A DNA stretch of 50,587 nucleotides from the IMG/VR virus record IMGVR_UViG_3300034418_013526, positions 1 to 50,587 of that record. The stretch is one strand, 5' to 3'. The translations under genes and the position numbers were made by a program. Positions 18,468-27,029 of this stretch are shown here, one piece after another. The notes under the pieces are model-generated. The model searched no databases, was not told the DNA's origin, and was given only the letters and a program-made list of their open reading frames with translations. This DNA is from a virus. Within the stretch, counting starts at the first letter, position 1. Every line of letters starts with the position of its first letter.

Positions 18468-18577
18468 AACCGGGGTTTAGGAGTCCCTGATTTGAGATTG
18501 GATACCTATGCCCGAAATACAGCGAGGATCATTTTTAACTTTTTCAAATACCCCCCACCCCTTTTTTTAAGTAGTTA

Positions 18578-18648
18578 GGGTCCCATATATAGAGGGTGGG
18601 TCCCTTTTTTATTTTTTAGGGTCCCATATTGGGTCCCATACGGGTCCC
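18578..18648. repeat. Five GGGTCCC repeats
   Basis: GGGTCCC at 18578, 18598, 18619, 18631 and 18642, three followed by ATA. GGAGTCCC flanks at about 18480 and 18665. The region separates convergent transcription units and carries no gene. Confidence 0.75.
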
Positions 18649-18661
18649 TTTAAAAAATTTT

Positions 18662-19012
18662 TTAGGAGTCCCTACTTCTAAGGTCGGCTATTTTTAATTT
18701 TAGATTTAACTCGGAGGTCTGCATTGTCATGTATACGGCAAAGGTTTCAAAGATATACTCTTCATCTGCTAGTGAATCAAGCCCTACAGTGAACCGGTCA
18801 CTTCGGATGTCCATTTTTCTATTGTCAAATTCTACTTGACGGGAAAACCTGAAATAAGCAACGCCACTATGCCAATCTTCAGTAATTGTCAACAAGGTTC
18901 CAATAGAGTTTCTAAATATGATATAATTATTCTTGCTACTCAGGTGTTTGTAATCATATTTCTGAAAATAGTTCTCGTTCTCACGGATTGTATGGAAATC
19001 AACTTTCTTCAA
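18662..19012 (-). CDS. Hypothetical protein, TTG start
   Basis: 116 aa from TTG 19012. AAGGAGG lies 6 nt before the TTG, and no ATG is near, so the rare start is convincing. Begins with KKVDFHTIRENENYFQKY; beta-rich middle. Last gene of the leftward 18.7-20.9-kb operon. Overlaps 18999..19226 by 14 nt. Not recognised. Confidence 0.7.
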   Translation of the reverse strand: MKKVDFHTIRENENYFQKYDYKHLSSKNNYIIFRNSIGTLLTITEDWHSGVAYFRFSRQVEFDNRKMDIRSDRFTVGLDSLADEEYIFETFAVYMTMQTSELNLKLKIADLRSRDS

Positions 19013-19226
19013 CGTAAACCTCCTTAATAGAGAATACGTGATGTATAATCTCTTCTACGGTCTGATTAATGCTTGGGTCCCAAAAATGCCGTTTTGTGTG
19101 CGTGTTAAGACCTTCAATGTGCTTTTCGGCTTCTTCCCTAGTATCGAACTGCTTGACACCCATATTGACAGAATTAAACCGCATAATATCTGTTTCGTTA
19201 GTAACCCAATATTTTTTAACTTTCAT
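18999..19226 (-). CDS. Hypothetical protein
   Basis: 75 aa from ATG 19226 (GGGGGCG upstream; in-frame TTG 19229 less likely). MKVKKYWVTNETDIMRFNSV and KQFDTREEAEKHIEGLNTHT, a common small alpha/beta pattern in phage proteins. Not recognised. Confidence 0.65.
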   Translation of the reverse strand: MKVKKYWVTNETDIMRFNSVNMGVKQFDTREEAEKHIEGLNTHTKRHFWDPSINQTVEEIIHHVFSIKEVYVEES

Positions 19227-19386
19227 CAAACGCCCCCAATTCTATGAGACTCTTCACTGTCATACGTTTTGCCTGTACAAGCTCCAAAATCTCTTTAGAT
19301 TGTTTTTTGTCTGACATAGTGTCTAATTTCCAATTTATTGTACCCAAATCTTTTTCAAGTGTTTGAATTAACTCATCTTTATCCAT
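19216..19386 (-). CDS. Small coiled-coil protein
   Basis: 56 aa from ATG 19386 after GGAGG. MDKDELIQTLEKDLGTINWK..., helical. Overlaps both neighbours. Confidence 0.65.
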   Translation of the reverse strand: MDKDELIQTLEKDLGTINWKLDTMSDKKQSKEILELVQAKRMTVKSLIELGAFDES

Positions 19387-19447
19387 TACAACCTCCAAAT
19401 ATCAACAGCCATGAGAGTATCACACACAGCCCAATTAGTAAATCCAT
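19379..19447 (-). CDS. Putative 22-aa membrane peptide
   Basis: MDLLIGLCVILSWLLIFGGC then NG. Hydrophobic throughout. It fills the gap between its neighbours, and its end encodes the GGAGG of the next gene. The ribosome site is weak. Confidence 0.35.
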   Translation of the reverse strand: MDLLIGLCVILSWLLIFGGCNG

Positions 19448-19461
19448 TGTCTCATCACTTC

Positions 19462-19920
19462 TCACACTTCACCCCTGTCTTTTTTAAGCCGTTCTACATA
19501 GCTTCTAGCTTTCTCTGGATAAATCCATTCCTCACCGTCAGGTGTAACCATGCGAATTGTGATTGGCTTCTTTGGATTTAGTGCTTCGTGCATAAGCCTG
19601 TCATATTCGTCTTTAAAAGGTGTGCCGGGGCCAGAGCGTGACAAACAAGTTATGCCTTTCATATGGTGTGTCGGAAAGTCGTTGGCTGTCAGCATACGAC
19701 TGTTTTTCACCCTGTCCCATAACTTGTCATATTCTGTGTCGGAAATTATTTTATACATCGCTGCCTCCTTTATGTCGATAACCCAATGATACAAGCTGTC
19801 ATAATCACATTCAAAGTCACATTCATGAACTGTGCCGCAGTTTTTACACGTTTCATCATCACCAAAGCCTTCAGTGTACTCATTTTCTACTCCGCAGTGA
19901 AAACAATCGTATTTATCCAT
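19462..19920 (-). CDS. Zinc-ribbon protein
   Basis: 152 aa. N-terminal CFHCGVENEYTEGFG then DDETCKNCGTVHECD gives two C-x-x-C knuckles 17 residues apart, a zinc ribbon. The rest has HHMKGITCLSRSGPGTPFKD and TIRMVTPDGEEWIYPEKARS. Start overlaps the upstream stop (TAATG). Probably nucleic-acid or protein binding; not recognised further. Confidence 0.7.
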   Translation of the reverse strand: MDKYDCFHCGVENEYTEGFGDDETCKNCGTVHECDFECDYDSLYHWVIDIKEAAMYKIISDTEYDKLWDRVKNSRMLTANDFPTHHMKGITCLSRSGPGTPFKDEYDRLMHEALNPKKPITIRMVTPDGEEWIYPEKARSYVERLKKDRGEV

Positions 19921-20231
19921 TATCCATCCAGTTCTTCGTCATAGTCAAACATATTATTTTCAACAGCCTTCATCATATCTTTTTTACTGTTATAACTGCC
20001 CATCCATTTAGCCAATGCATGATATAACCTCTCAGCATCCTCTGGACCCATGTTAATTTTTGTCAAAAAATCATCTTTTTTTATGCTTAAGTAGCTGTTA
20101 TCATGTGTTGCTTGCTCATAATAGCTAAAAATATCAGCAGTTGTTTGATATTCCCACCAACATTCAACATCTACCATATCAAGATAGTAATCTTGCTTTG
20201 CTTTTCTTCTATAGCTTTTCCAAGTAGCCAC
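19920..20231 (-). CDS. Hypothetical protein, GTG start
   Basis: 103 aa from GTG 20231, AGGAG 6 nt upstream. Aromatic-rich, helical (VDVECWWEYQTTADIFSYYE). Coupled to 19462..19920. A leader of about 28 nt upstream (20266-20293) resembles one at 20595-20622. Confidence 0.65.
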   Translation of the reverse strand: MATWKSYRRKAKQDYYLDMVDVECWWEYQTTADIFSYYEQATHDNSYLSIKKDDFLTKINMGPEDAERLYHALAKWMGSYNSKKDMMKAVENNMFDYDEELDG

Positions 20232-20300
20232 CCTGTCTCCTTTTTTTAGACATTTAGCGTATTTTTGTCAAAAAATTCACCCCAAAAAGTCTTGTTTCTT

Positions 20301-20576
20301 TTATATATCCAATTCTTCATTGTATTTTTTCTTATACAGATATTTGTACAGTTTTTTGCTTTCAAATACAATCTCAAGATGTCCCATTCTTAAGAAAATT
20401 AGTGGAATTTCGCCATCTGGACGATATGGATTGGTTTCGCAAAAATCTAGATACATTTCTCTTATCTTATACAAGGAAAAATGTACGTTAAAGATAGAGA
20501 TATCAAAAAAAGGTATTGCAAAATCCATATTTTCCATTTTTTTTATAGATTCTTTTATTTTTTTGTCTAAATTCAT
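20301..20576 (-). CDS. Hypothetical protein
   Basis: 91 aa, AAGG before ATG 20576. MNLDKKIKESIKKMENMDFA, then FFDISIFNVHFSLYKIREMY. Not recognised. Confidence 0.65.
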   Translation of the reverse strand: MNLDKKIKESIKKMENMDFAIPFFDISIFNVHFSLYKIREMYLDFCETNPYRPDGEIPLIFLRMGHLEIVFESKKLYKYLYKKKYNEELDI

Positions 20577-20630
20577 GTATTTACCTTGTTTTTAACGAAA
20601 AATTCGCCTCAAAAAGTCTTTTAGATAATA

Positions 20631-20879
20631 TTATTCTTTTATTTTACCATTTTTAACAGCTTTAACGTAGTCATTTAGAGTCAAACCATGATTTCCTGCT
20701 CTAATTTCAAGAATTCCTTGATGAGTTTTTGGGGAATATGTTGCTTTTAAACTTTTGTGCTCTTTAAAATTCAAGAATCCAGCCTTTTCTAGCTCTTCAC
20801 AAATAGCATTAGCTGGCCAATTTTGGTGTTTTTCTAGAACATTTGTAATAATTTCAATTGCTTTTTGTTTAATTTTCAT
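20631..20879 (-). CDS. Small DNA-binding-like protein
   Basis: 82 aa, first gene of the leftward operon, AAAGGAG upstream. A possible helix-turn-helix at residues 5-35 (QKAIEIITNVLEKHQNWPAN). Lies just downstream of a strong promoter. Not recognised. Confidence 0.65.
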   Translation of the reverse strand: MKIKQKAIEIITNVLEKHQNWPANAICEELEKAGFLNFKEHKSLKATYSPKTHQGILEIRAGNHGLTLNDYVKAVKNGKIKE

Positions 20880-20901
20880 AAAAAAATCTCCTTTTCAATA
20901 A

Positions 20902-20930
20902 ATATTATCAATTTTTTTGTGTTATGTCAA
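20902..20930 (-). promoter_or_regulatory. Leftward operon promoter
   Basis: Minus strand TTGACA, 17-bp spacer, TAATAT, 23 nt before ATG 20879. Confidence 0.85.
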
Positions 20931-20958
20931 CGAAAAGTCTAATATTGTCTTTACCCGT

Positions 20959-20994
20959 AATCTTTAATATGTGTCCGTTTTTTATGATATTATG
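20959..20994 (+). promoter_or_regulatory. Late promoter motif 1
   Basis: AATCTTTAAT (20959) and TATGATATTATG (20983-20994), before the tape measure gene. TGATATTAT fits an extended -10. Confidence 0.65.
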
Positions 20995-21021
20995 GATGTG
21001 AGATAATAAAAAAGGAAAAAA

Positions 21022-23538
21022 ATGCCAATAAATGATAATTCAATTATAGTAGGTATTAAAGGCGATACTTCAGATATTGAACGAAAAATCTCTGAATTAC
21101 AAAGAAAACTTCGGTCTCTGCGTGAAGGCGGTGCGCTAGGTCAGCTTGCGCAACAATATCGGTCAAGAGGTATGGAAGACCGTGCTAATCAGCTTGATCA
21201 ATTTAGACAAAGAGAGCAGGTAAGGAATAGAAGAGAATTAGAGCAAAGCTTCAGAAATCAAGAAAAGAGTTTAGATAGCTTAAAAAGACATTATGATAAT
21301 ATTCAAAAAGGCCTAGATTCTATGGTCAAGGGCACTGATGCTTGGAAGCAAAAAAGTACTGAGGCAGCAGAGGTTTGGGATAAAATTGTAGGAAAAGCTG
21401 CTCAAGTAAAAGCTACATATCAGGAATTATTTCAAGGAAATGGTGCCGGTCTTCCGGGTCTGCCAATGCAATTTCAACAAGGTTTCGGTCCATTTAGTGC
21501 CAGAGATTTAACTCATATTGCTAGAAGTGGGCAAATGGGTGGTTTTGGTGGAGCCATGAAGGGTGTTGGTCGTGTTATGACCCCTGCTATGATGGCTCAA
21601 CTTGGGGCTGGCACTCTTGGAGCAGTTGGTGCTGGTATGGGTTTGTATGGGCAAGCCCAACTTCAAATTGGTACATTTGGAGAAAGAGTAACTACAGCAA
21701 GAGCTAGAAGTGCTCAAAATCTATTAGGTGAAGCCGCACAACTTAGAGAGCAAGGTAGAAGTTATGAACTAGAGCTTTTTGGTCAAGAAAGACTAAAAGC
21801 TTTAAATGCTGCTCAAAATAGAATGGCTAGAGAAAGAACGGCTGATAAAACGGGTCTTGGTGCTACTGTGTTGGGTGGCATTAGTGCTGGTGCTTTAACT
21901 GGCAGTACTGCTGGAGCTATTTATGGCTCTCCACTTGGGCCAGCAGGTATAGGTGCTGGTGCTTTAATTGGTTCTGCTGGCGGTGCCTTAGTAGGAGGTG
22001 TTTCAGCTTTTGGTGTCAGCATGATGAGTGACCGTAAGAGAAGTATGCTTTTTGATGAAGAAGGATATAATGAGCTTATTGGTAGTATTGGCTCAGATAC
22101 ATATCAACAACAAAGAAAGGCTCTTGAGGCTAGAAATTTTGAACTTTTAAATGCCAATAAATTCTTTGAAAAAAGACGGGGTAGAATGTTACAAACTCAA
22201 AGAGCTTTAGGTCTTTCTGACGAAGAACTTTTTGGTGGTGAAGAATCACTTTATAAAAGAGCTTCAAGAGCTGGTTTTACTGGTGATATTATAGAAGGCC
22301 AAGCACAGCAAATACTTCAAGCTGGTGGCACTACAGGTGTTGCCGGTGGTCAGGGTGGTATTTATGCTGCTCAGATGGCTAGAGGGTTAGACCTTACAAA
22401 TGCTGGTAGTATAATGGGCATGGTTTCTGCTACTAAAAATATGGGTGCTGAACAATCTAAAGATGAGGTCGTTAGAATGTTTGCAGAATCAGTTGCTCTT
22501 GGTCTTGATACTTCTGAAACTAGAATGTTTTTAGAAACAACTGCTCAAATGGCAGTTGAATCAGGTGGTAACTTTCAAGAAATTACCAGAATGTTAGGTG
22601 AAGGTGTAGAAGCACTTCCAACATCAAGGGGGATTACTGCTGCCGCAAATGCCATGAATAAAATACGTGGTAAAAGTGGTGAGATGGGTGGTCTTTCTGG
22701 TCAATATGGTATGGCTGAACTTCAAACAGAAGAACTTACAAAAATGTTAGGTGGTGAAGCACTTGATATGGGTGAAATGTCCTATATTTTAGGTACTGAT
22801 GTAACCAAAATTACCAAAGACAATAAAGCAATCAGGTCATTTTTAAGAAAAAGAGGAATTGACCCTGATAGTGATGAAGCCCAAAAAATTATAGAGCAAT
22901 TTAAAAAGGGTCAAATTAGAAAGACATATAGAACAGACGAAAGAGCACAAGCGGCTGAAGCATTTGATGAAACAAAAGAAGATTATGCTGAAGCTATGAA
23001 GTCTGGTGTATTATCCCCAGAAGCAAAGAAAAAAGCTACCGAACAATATGAAGCAGCAGTTGGAGAGTATTCAAAATATGGTGCATTAGAAGAGGCTGAA
23101 GGATTTACCGGAATGGGCTTGCCAGAACAGGAAGCTCAAGCTGGAATTGAAGGTGGCATACTAACTGGAGATAAAGGTCCAGCTCTAACAACTGGTATTG
23201 AAAAGAAACTAGAAGAAGCTACTAGGGCGGCTGATAAAAGGATTGCTAAATCAGCAGGAGACTTTGGTAGAAGCGTAGATAATTTGAATAAAAACATGAC
23301 AAAACTTATGACAAGTTTTCAAAGTGCTGCCGATTCAAAAGCTATTGCTGACCTTTTACAAAAAATGGAAAATATTGCCACGGAAACCGGTAATACTACT
23401 GAAGCTTTTAAAATTTATAAAGATACACTGAAACAAATTTTACAATCTGGAGGTGGAGGTGGTACTACTCCTAAGCAATCAGATGTTGATATTAATAAAT
23501 ATATGTTTGACGGAATCTTGCCAGCAGAAGGTGACTAA
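21022..23538 (+). CDS. Tail tape measure protein
   Basis: 838 aa after AAAGG. Residues 1-145 are charged coiled coil (IERKISELQRKLRSLREGGA...). Residues about 165-215 and 285-340 are glycine/alanine-rich hydrophobic segments (LGATVLGGISAGALTGSTAG..., IGAGALIGSAGGALVGGVSA), typical of tape measure proteins that span the tail tube and reach the membrane. The C-terminal half is helical and acidic. First gene of the late block, directly followed by baseplate genes, with no gap to 23539. Confidence 0.75.
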   Translation: MPINDNSIIVGIKGDTSDIERKISELQRKLRSLREGGALGQLAQQYRSRGMEDRANQLDQFRQREQVRNRRELEQSFRNQEKSLDSLKRHYDNIQKGLDSMVKGTDAWKQKSTEAAEVWDKIVGKAAQVKATYQELFQGNGAGLPGLPMQFQQGFGPFSARDLTHIARSGQMGGFGGAMKGVGRVMTPAMMAQLGAGTLGAVGAGMGLYGQAQLQIGTFGERVTTARARSAQNLLGEAAQLREQGRSYELELFGQERLKALNAAQNRMARERTADKTGLGATVLGGISAGALTGSTAGAIYGSPLGPAGIGAGALIGSAGGALVGGVSAFGVSMMSDRKRSMLFDEEGYNELIGSIGSDTYQQQRKALEARNFELLNANKFFEKRRGRMLQTQRALGLSDEELFGGEESLYKRASRAGFTGDIIEGQAQQILQAGGTTGVAGGQGGIYAAQMARGLDLTNAGSIMGMVSATKNMGAEQSKDEVVRMFAESVALGLDTSETRMFLETTAQMAVESGGNFQEITRMLGEGVEALPTSRGITAAANAMNKIRGKSGEMGGLSGQYGMAELQTEELTKMLGGEALDMGEMSYILGTDVTKITKDNKAIRSFLRKRGIDPDSDEAQKIIEQFKKGQIRKTYRTDERAQAAEAFDETKEDYAEAMKSGVLSPEAKKKATEQYEAAVGEYSKYGALEEAEGFTGMGLPEQEAQAGIEGGILTGDKGPALTTGIEKKLEEATRAADKRIAKSAGDFGRSVDNLNKNMTKLMTSFQSAADSKAIADLLQKMENIATETGNTTEAFKIYKDTLKQILQSGGGGGTTPKQSDVDINKYMFDGILPAEGD

Positions 23539-25368
23539 ATGGCTTATACTAAACTAATTGGTAAAAATTCAGAAGATTCGCACCAGATAAGCCCAGCTTA
23601 TCTTTTGACTTTTATTCGCTGGTCAAATAGAGATGTACTTAACCAAACTGGTGAAGATTTTTTAGCTGTAAGAAAACCACTTGTTGTAATTAACGATGCC
23701 ATATCTATTCAGATTCAATATTCTAAACAAAATCCCTTACAAGCGTTTTCATGTACTTTAAAACAAGGTGATTTAAACTATATGACAGCCGTTCACCCCG
23801 GCGATTATGTTTTAGTAAATATGGTAAATGACGAACCTAAAGCATTGGAATTAAGACAAAGAGCATTAGATTCAAAAGCTATAAATAGATATGATGATGG
23901 ATTTAAAGGTGTTTTTAAAATTTCTGATGTTAGAATGACTTTATCAACCAATCCATCAAATGGTCAGAAAGAATATGTTGTAAGTGTTACGGGTAGAGCT
24001 TTTGATGAGTTTAATAATACTCTTTACTTTAACCCTGCTTTAACTAATGAAACTGCGTTACAAAAACTTTTCCTTAATAACTTTAAAAACTTTCTGGATT
24101 TAATTATTCAGAAAGATAAAAATAACGTACAACCTCTTGTAAAAACAATTATTAAAAGAACTATTGGTGTAGGGATGGCCAAGGTAGCTAAACAAGACAC
24201 TGTGCTTAACCAGATACCGGCCTACAAACTCCCTTTGCAATTAGGTCAGCTTTTAAACATAGCAGAGGGCACCGTAGCTAATCCAGTTACTGGAAAAATG
24301 ACCAATATTTTTGCTTCAGATTTGAATAGATATTATTTAGGCATATGGAATCCTAGTCCAAAAAAAGGAGTTGGAAAAATAACCTCAAAACCTCCAAAAG
24401 AAGGTTTTACTTCATTTTTTACTAAAGACTCAGGTGAAGCAAACTTCTATAGTACAGCACTTGAGTTACCGGGTGCCAGACAGCTTGCATTGCAGGATTT
24501 TTCAAACATTAAAGTTTGGAGTATGTTGCAAGATTATGCAAATCCTGTACTTAATGAGTGTTATACTTGTTTTAGAACTGATAAAAATGGATTTGTTTAT
24601 CCTAGTTTAATTGTTAGGCAAAAGCCTTATAATACACCAAAATATCTGAAGGCCAAGAAAAAACAAGATCATACGCAATTTTTAGATATTCCAAGATGGA
24701 AGATATCTCCAGATTTAATTACAGATTTTAATATTGGCAGAAGTGATGCTGCTAGGGTTAATTTTGTACAGGTTTTTACTAGAAGTTTATCTGTTAACGA
24801 TGCTTTAAATCAAGCCCAGCAGATTCAAAAAGGTAATTATGTTGTAGATGAAGATGATATAATTAGAAATGGCAGGAAAACATTTATTCAAAATTGTAAT
24901 TACGATTATCCTAATGCTCCAGACCAATATAAAGGAGATGCTTGGGCTGAACTTGTAGCTGATTGGGTTATGAATAACCATTTGAAGCTAAACGGAAGTA
25001 TTTCATGTATAGGTATTGAGGACCCAATTTGCATTGGTGATAATTTAGAGTTTGATAGGGTTGTTTATCAAATTGAAAGCATTGCTCACAATATGGTTAT
25101 ATCTCCAGATGGTGCCAAATCATTTAGAACAAATATTTCATTATCTATGGGTATTGATGAAAGAAGTGATTCAAGCCTTACTGTTTATGGTGAAATGGAT
25201 CATACCGATTCTCTTACTAAAAGAATTGAAGACTTTAAAAGAGAAAAGGTTTTACCGGGCTTTTCTGATACTCAGGATATTCCGGGTAGAGCAAATGGTG
25301 AAGAAGTTACAGAAACTAGACAGAAGAGTTTTACAAATCCAAACTCTTTAAATAAAGGAAAGAAATAA
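23539..25368 (+). CDS. Baseplate hub-like protein
   Basis: 609 aa, starting right after the tape measure stop. N-terminal VINDAISIQIQYSKQNPLQA followed by FSCTLKQGDLNYMTAVHPGD and YVLVNMVN resembles hub proteins (gp27/gpD-like), where such strands form the tube-fold barrels. Middle RWKISPDLITDFNIGRSDAA, then a beta-rich C-terminal barrel. Sits between tape measure and spike, the usual hub position. Its stop shares an A with the next start (TAATG), giving coupling. Confidence 0.55.
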   Translation: MAYTKLIGKNSEDSHQISPAYLLTFIRWSNRDVLNQTGEDFLAVRKPLVVINDAISIQIQYSKQNPLQAFSCTLKQGDLNYMTAVHPGDYVLVNMVNDEPKALELRQRALDSKAINRYDDGFKGVFKISDVRMTLSTNPSNGQKEYVVSVTGRAFDEFNNTLYFNPALTNETALQKLFLNNFKNFLDLIIQKDKNNVQPLVKTIIKRTIGVGMAKVAKQDTVLNQIPAYKLPLQLGQLLNIAEGTVANPVTGKMTNIFASDLNRYYLGIWNPSPKKGVGKITSKPPKEGFTSFFTKDSGEANFYSTALELPGARQLALQDFSNIKVWSMLQDYANPVLNECYTCFRTDKNGFVYPSLIVRQKPYNTPKYLKAKKKQDHTQFLDIPRWKISPDLITDFNIGRSDAARVNFVQVFTRSLSVNDALNQAQQIQKGNYVVDEDDIIRNGRKTFIQNCNYDYPNAPDQYKGDAWAELVADWVMNNHLKLNGSISCIGIEDPICIGDNLEFDRVVYQIESIAHNMVISPDGAKSFRTNISLSMGIDERSDSSLTVYGEMDHTDSLTKRIEDFKREKVLPGFSDTQDIPGRANGEEVTETRQKSFTNPNSLNKGKK

Positions 25369-26423
25369 TGTATAAAAAAGGAGTTGTCTTACCTTCAGGC
25401 TTAATGGACAGGCCAAAAGAAGAAAGAATAAGTTATTTCAATAGAAAATATCAGAATACACCTCTGAGAATGGGGTGTATTGTAAAAATACATGAGGTTG
25501 ATGATGACACAAATGTTTCTAAGCTTTTTGTAGAGTATGATGTTGTAACTGATGAGCAAAAAGTAACTCTAGGACAATCCTTTACAACTTACCCAAATTG
25601 CATTGCTCTTGATAGTCTTGGTGGTCTTGCTGATTTTTTTGAAGCTAAACTAAGAGTTTCAAAAGATGAAAAATTTGAAAAATCATATGATTTTAAAAAG
25701 CAAGATGGTACAATGGTTTTAATTCTGTGTATTGATGGGTTTTCAGATAAGCCAATTATTATAGGTGGAGTCGGGCATCAGGCTAGAAAAACAAATTTAA
25801 CCAAAAATAATGAGCTTCACCTTGAGGGTGAATATAATGGTATGAACTGGCGTGTCAACAAGGATGGTGAGCTTAAAATTACTTTTAAGTCTAAAACTGA
25901 TAACAAAGGTAAACCACAAGATGAAAAAGCTGGTGGTACTTTTTTTGAAATTAACAAAAAAGGTTCTGTTGATATAAATACCAATCTCGAAGGTGATGAT
26001 GAAACCTATATGAGAATGGATAAAGAAAATAAAGATGTAGGATTAAAAGCTGGTGCCAATATTGGGCTCACAGCAAAAAAGAATATAGGCTTCAATGCTG
26101 AAGCTGATATTAAAGGTGCCGCTAAAGCCAATGTTGAATTTGCGGCTGAAGGGTCTGCAAAATATAGCTCTAAATCTGCTTTTGATATTATGAGTGATGC
26201 CAGTTTAACAGTAAAAGCCGCAAGTGTTATAGTTCAATCTGACGGCGATTTTTTAGTCGAATCATCAACTGCATTAATAGACGCTCCTAAAGTTCAATTA
26301 GGAGCAAGCGGCACTCCAGCACTTGTTCAGACTACTCAATTCATAGGGACGGGAAATTTAGGGGCACCAGTATTGTCAACGGCAATTGGACCGTTTAGTT
26401 CTGTTGTTTTTATTTCACCATAA
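25368..26423 (+). CDS. Baseplate spike protein (gpV/gp5-like)
   Basis: 351 aa. Residues about 20-145 resemble an OB-fold domain (LRMGCIVKIHEVDDDTNVSK... VLILCIDGFSDKPIIIGGVG). From about 220 there is a repetitive region (GANIGLTAKKNIGFNAEADI, KGAAKANVEFAAEGSAKYSS, ASLTVKAASVIVQSDGDFLV) of 8-10-residue strands, as in spike beta-helices of gp5, gpV and VgrG. Ends APKVQLGASG... with a histidine-poor tip. Would pierce the outer membrane. Coupled to the hub gene. Confidence 0.8.
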   Translation: MYKKGVVLPSGLMDRPKEERISYFNRKYQNTPLRMGCIVKIHEVDDDTNVSKLFVEYDVVTDEQKVTLGQSFTTYPNCIALDSLGGLADFFEAKLRVSKDEKFEKSYDFKKQDGTMVLILCIDGFSDKPIIIGGVGHQARKTNLTKNNELHLEGEYNGMNWRVNKDGELKITFKSKTDNKGKPQDEKAGGTFFEINKKGSVDINTNLEGDDETYMRMDKENKDVGLKAGANIGLTAKKNIGFNAEADIKGAAKANVEFAAEGSAKYSSKSAFDIMSDASLTVKAASVIVQSDGDFLVESSTALIDAPKVQLGASGTPALVQTTQFIGTGNLGAPVLSTAIGPFSSVVFISP

Positions 26424-26428
26424 TAAAC

Positions 26429-26656
26429 ATGAGCAAAAGACAACTTTTATTTGCAATAAAATGCAAAATATGTAATAATGAATTTGTATATTGTTTAAAA
26501 TCTGGAAAAGATTTTAGATGTTATGATTGCAAAAAAAATTCAATGACAGTTGAAGAGGTTGAAAAAGAACTTGAGGAAATGTCAGATGAAGAATATCAAT
26601 CATTTATGGATGATATAAAAGAGTACGAAGAAGAAGTTAATAAAAAAAAGTTATGA
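26429..26656 (+). CDS. Small zinc-finger protein with acidic tail
   Basis: 75 aa. CKICNNEFVYCLKSGKDFRC followed by YDC gives C-x-x-C and C-x-x-C. The C-terminus is strongly acidic (EEVEKELEEMSDEEYQSFMD). Cytoplasmic. The ribosome site is weak. Not recognised. Confidence 0.65.
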   Translation: MSKRQLLFAIKCKICNNEFVYCLKSGKDFRCYDCKKNSMTVEEVEKELEEMSDEEYQSFMDDIKEYEEEVNKKKL

Positions 26657-26742
26657 TATTATATATGTGAGGTTAGTTTTTTCACTTTATAATTGGGCGC
26701 AACCTCTCATGCGCCCGAAAAACCCTCTTCGGAGGGTTTTTT
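26652..26742 (+). ncRNA. Late promoter plus terminator with no ORF: candidate small RNA
   Basis: TATGATATTATATA (26652-26665) is followed by GGGCGC-AACCTCTCAT-GCGCCC (26695-26716) and by AAAAACCCTC-TTCG-GAGGGTTTTTT (26718-26742). A transcript of about 70 nt without a start codon would be made. GAGGTT (26669 region) can also pair with AACCTC (26701-26706), so it may act as an attenuator for the genes after it. Confidence 0.55.
26718..26742 (+). terminator. UUCG-loop terminator
   Basis: 10-bp perfect stem, TTCG tetraloop, T6. The right arm contains GGAGGG, which is also the nearest ribosome-like site for 26754. Confidence 0.95.
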
Positions 26743-26753
26743 AGAGAAATTTT

Positions 26754-27029
26754 ATGTACGAAAAATTTTTAAAATTAAAAAAAGAAAAAGCTTGGTTATT
26801 TTACCTTCTTATTATTCCATTTTTAATTGTGGCAATATTAGAATTTTACAATAAATATTTGGTAAATAGTGGGAAAGAAATTGTAAAAAAAGCCGAAGAG
26901 CAAAATGGTAGTTTGGAAAAAAACCAAATGAAAGCCGAAGCCGGGGCAGATTATCACGAAGAAAAATCTAATAAGATAGAAGAAGATATTAACAAAAAAA
27001 AGGTTGATAAAAATTGGCATCTGAAATAA
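26754..27029 (+). CDS. Single-pass membrane protein, possible inner-membrane spanin
   Basis: 91 aa. Basic start, one membrane helix at residues 15-32 (WLFYLLIIPFLIVAILEFYN), then a charged helical tail (IVKKAEEQNGSLEKNQMKAE...). This topology fits an i-spanin or similar lysis protein. The lipoprotein 28991..29233 could be a partner. No endolysin is visible, so lysis is a guess. TAATG overlap with the next gene. Confidence 0.5.
   Translation: MYEKFLKLKKEKAWLFYLLIIPFLIVAILEFYNKYLVNSGKEIVKKAEEQNGSLEKNQMKAEAGADYHEEKSNKIEEDINKKKVDKNWHLK

Noticed and set aside
22324-22343. TGGCAC...TTGCC in the tape measure gene
   Set aside because: GG and GC are 13 nt apart and it lies within a coding region.
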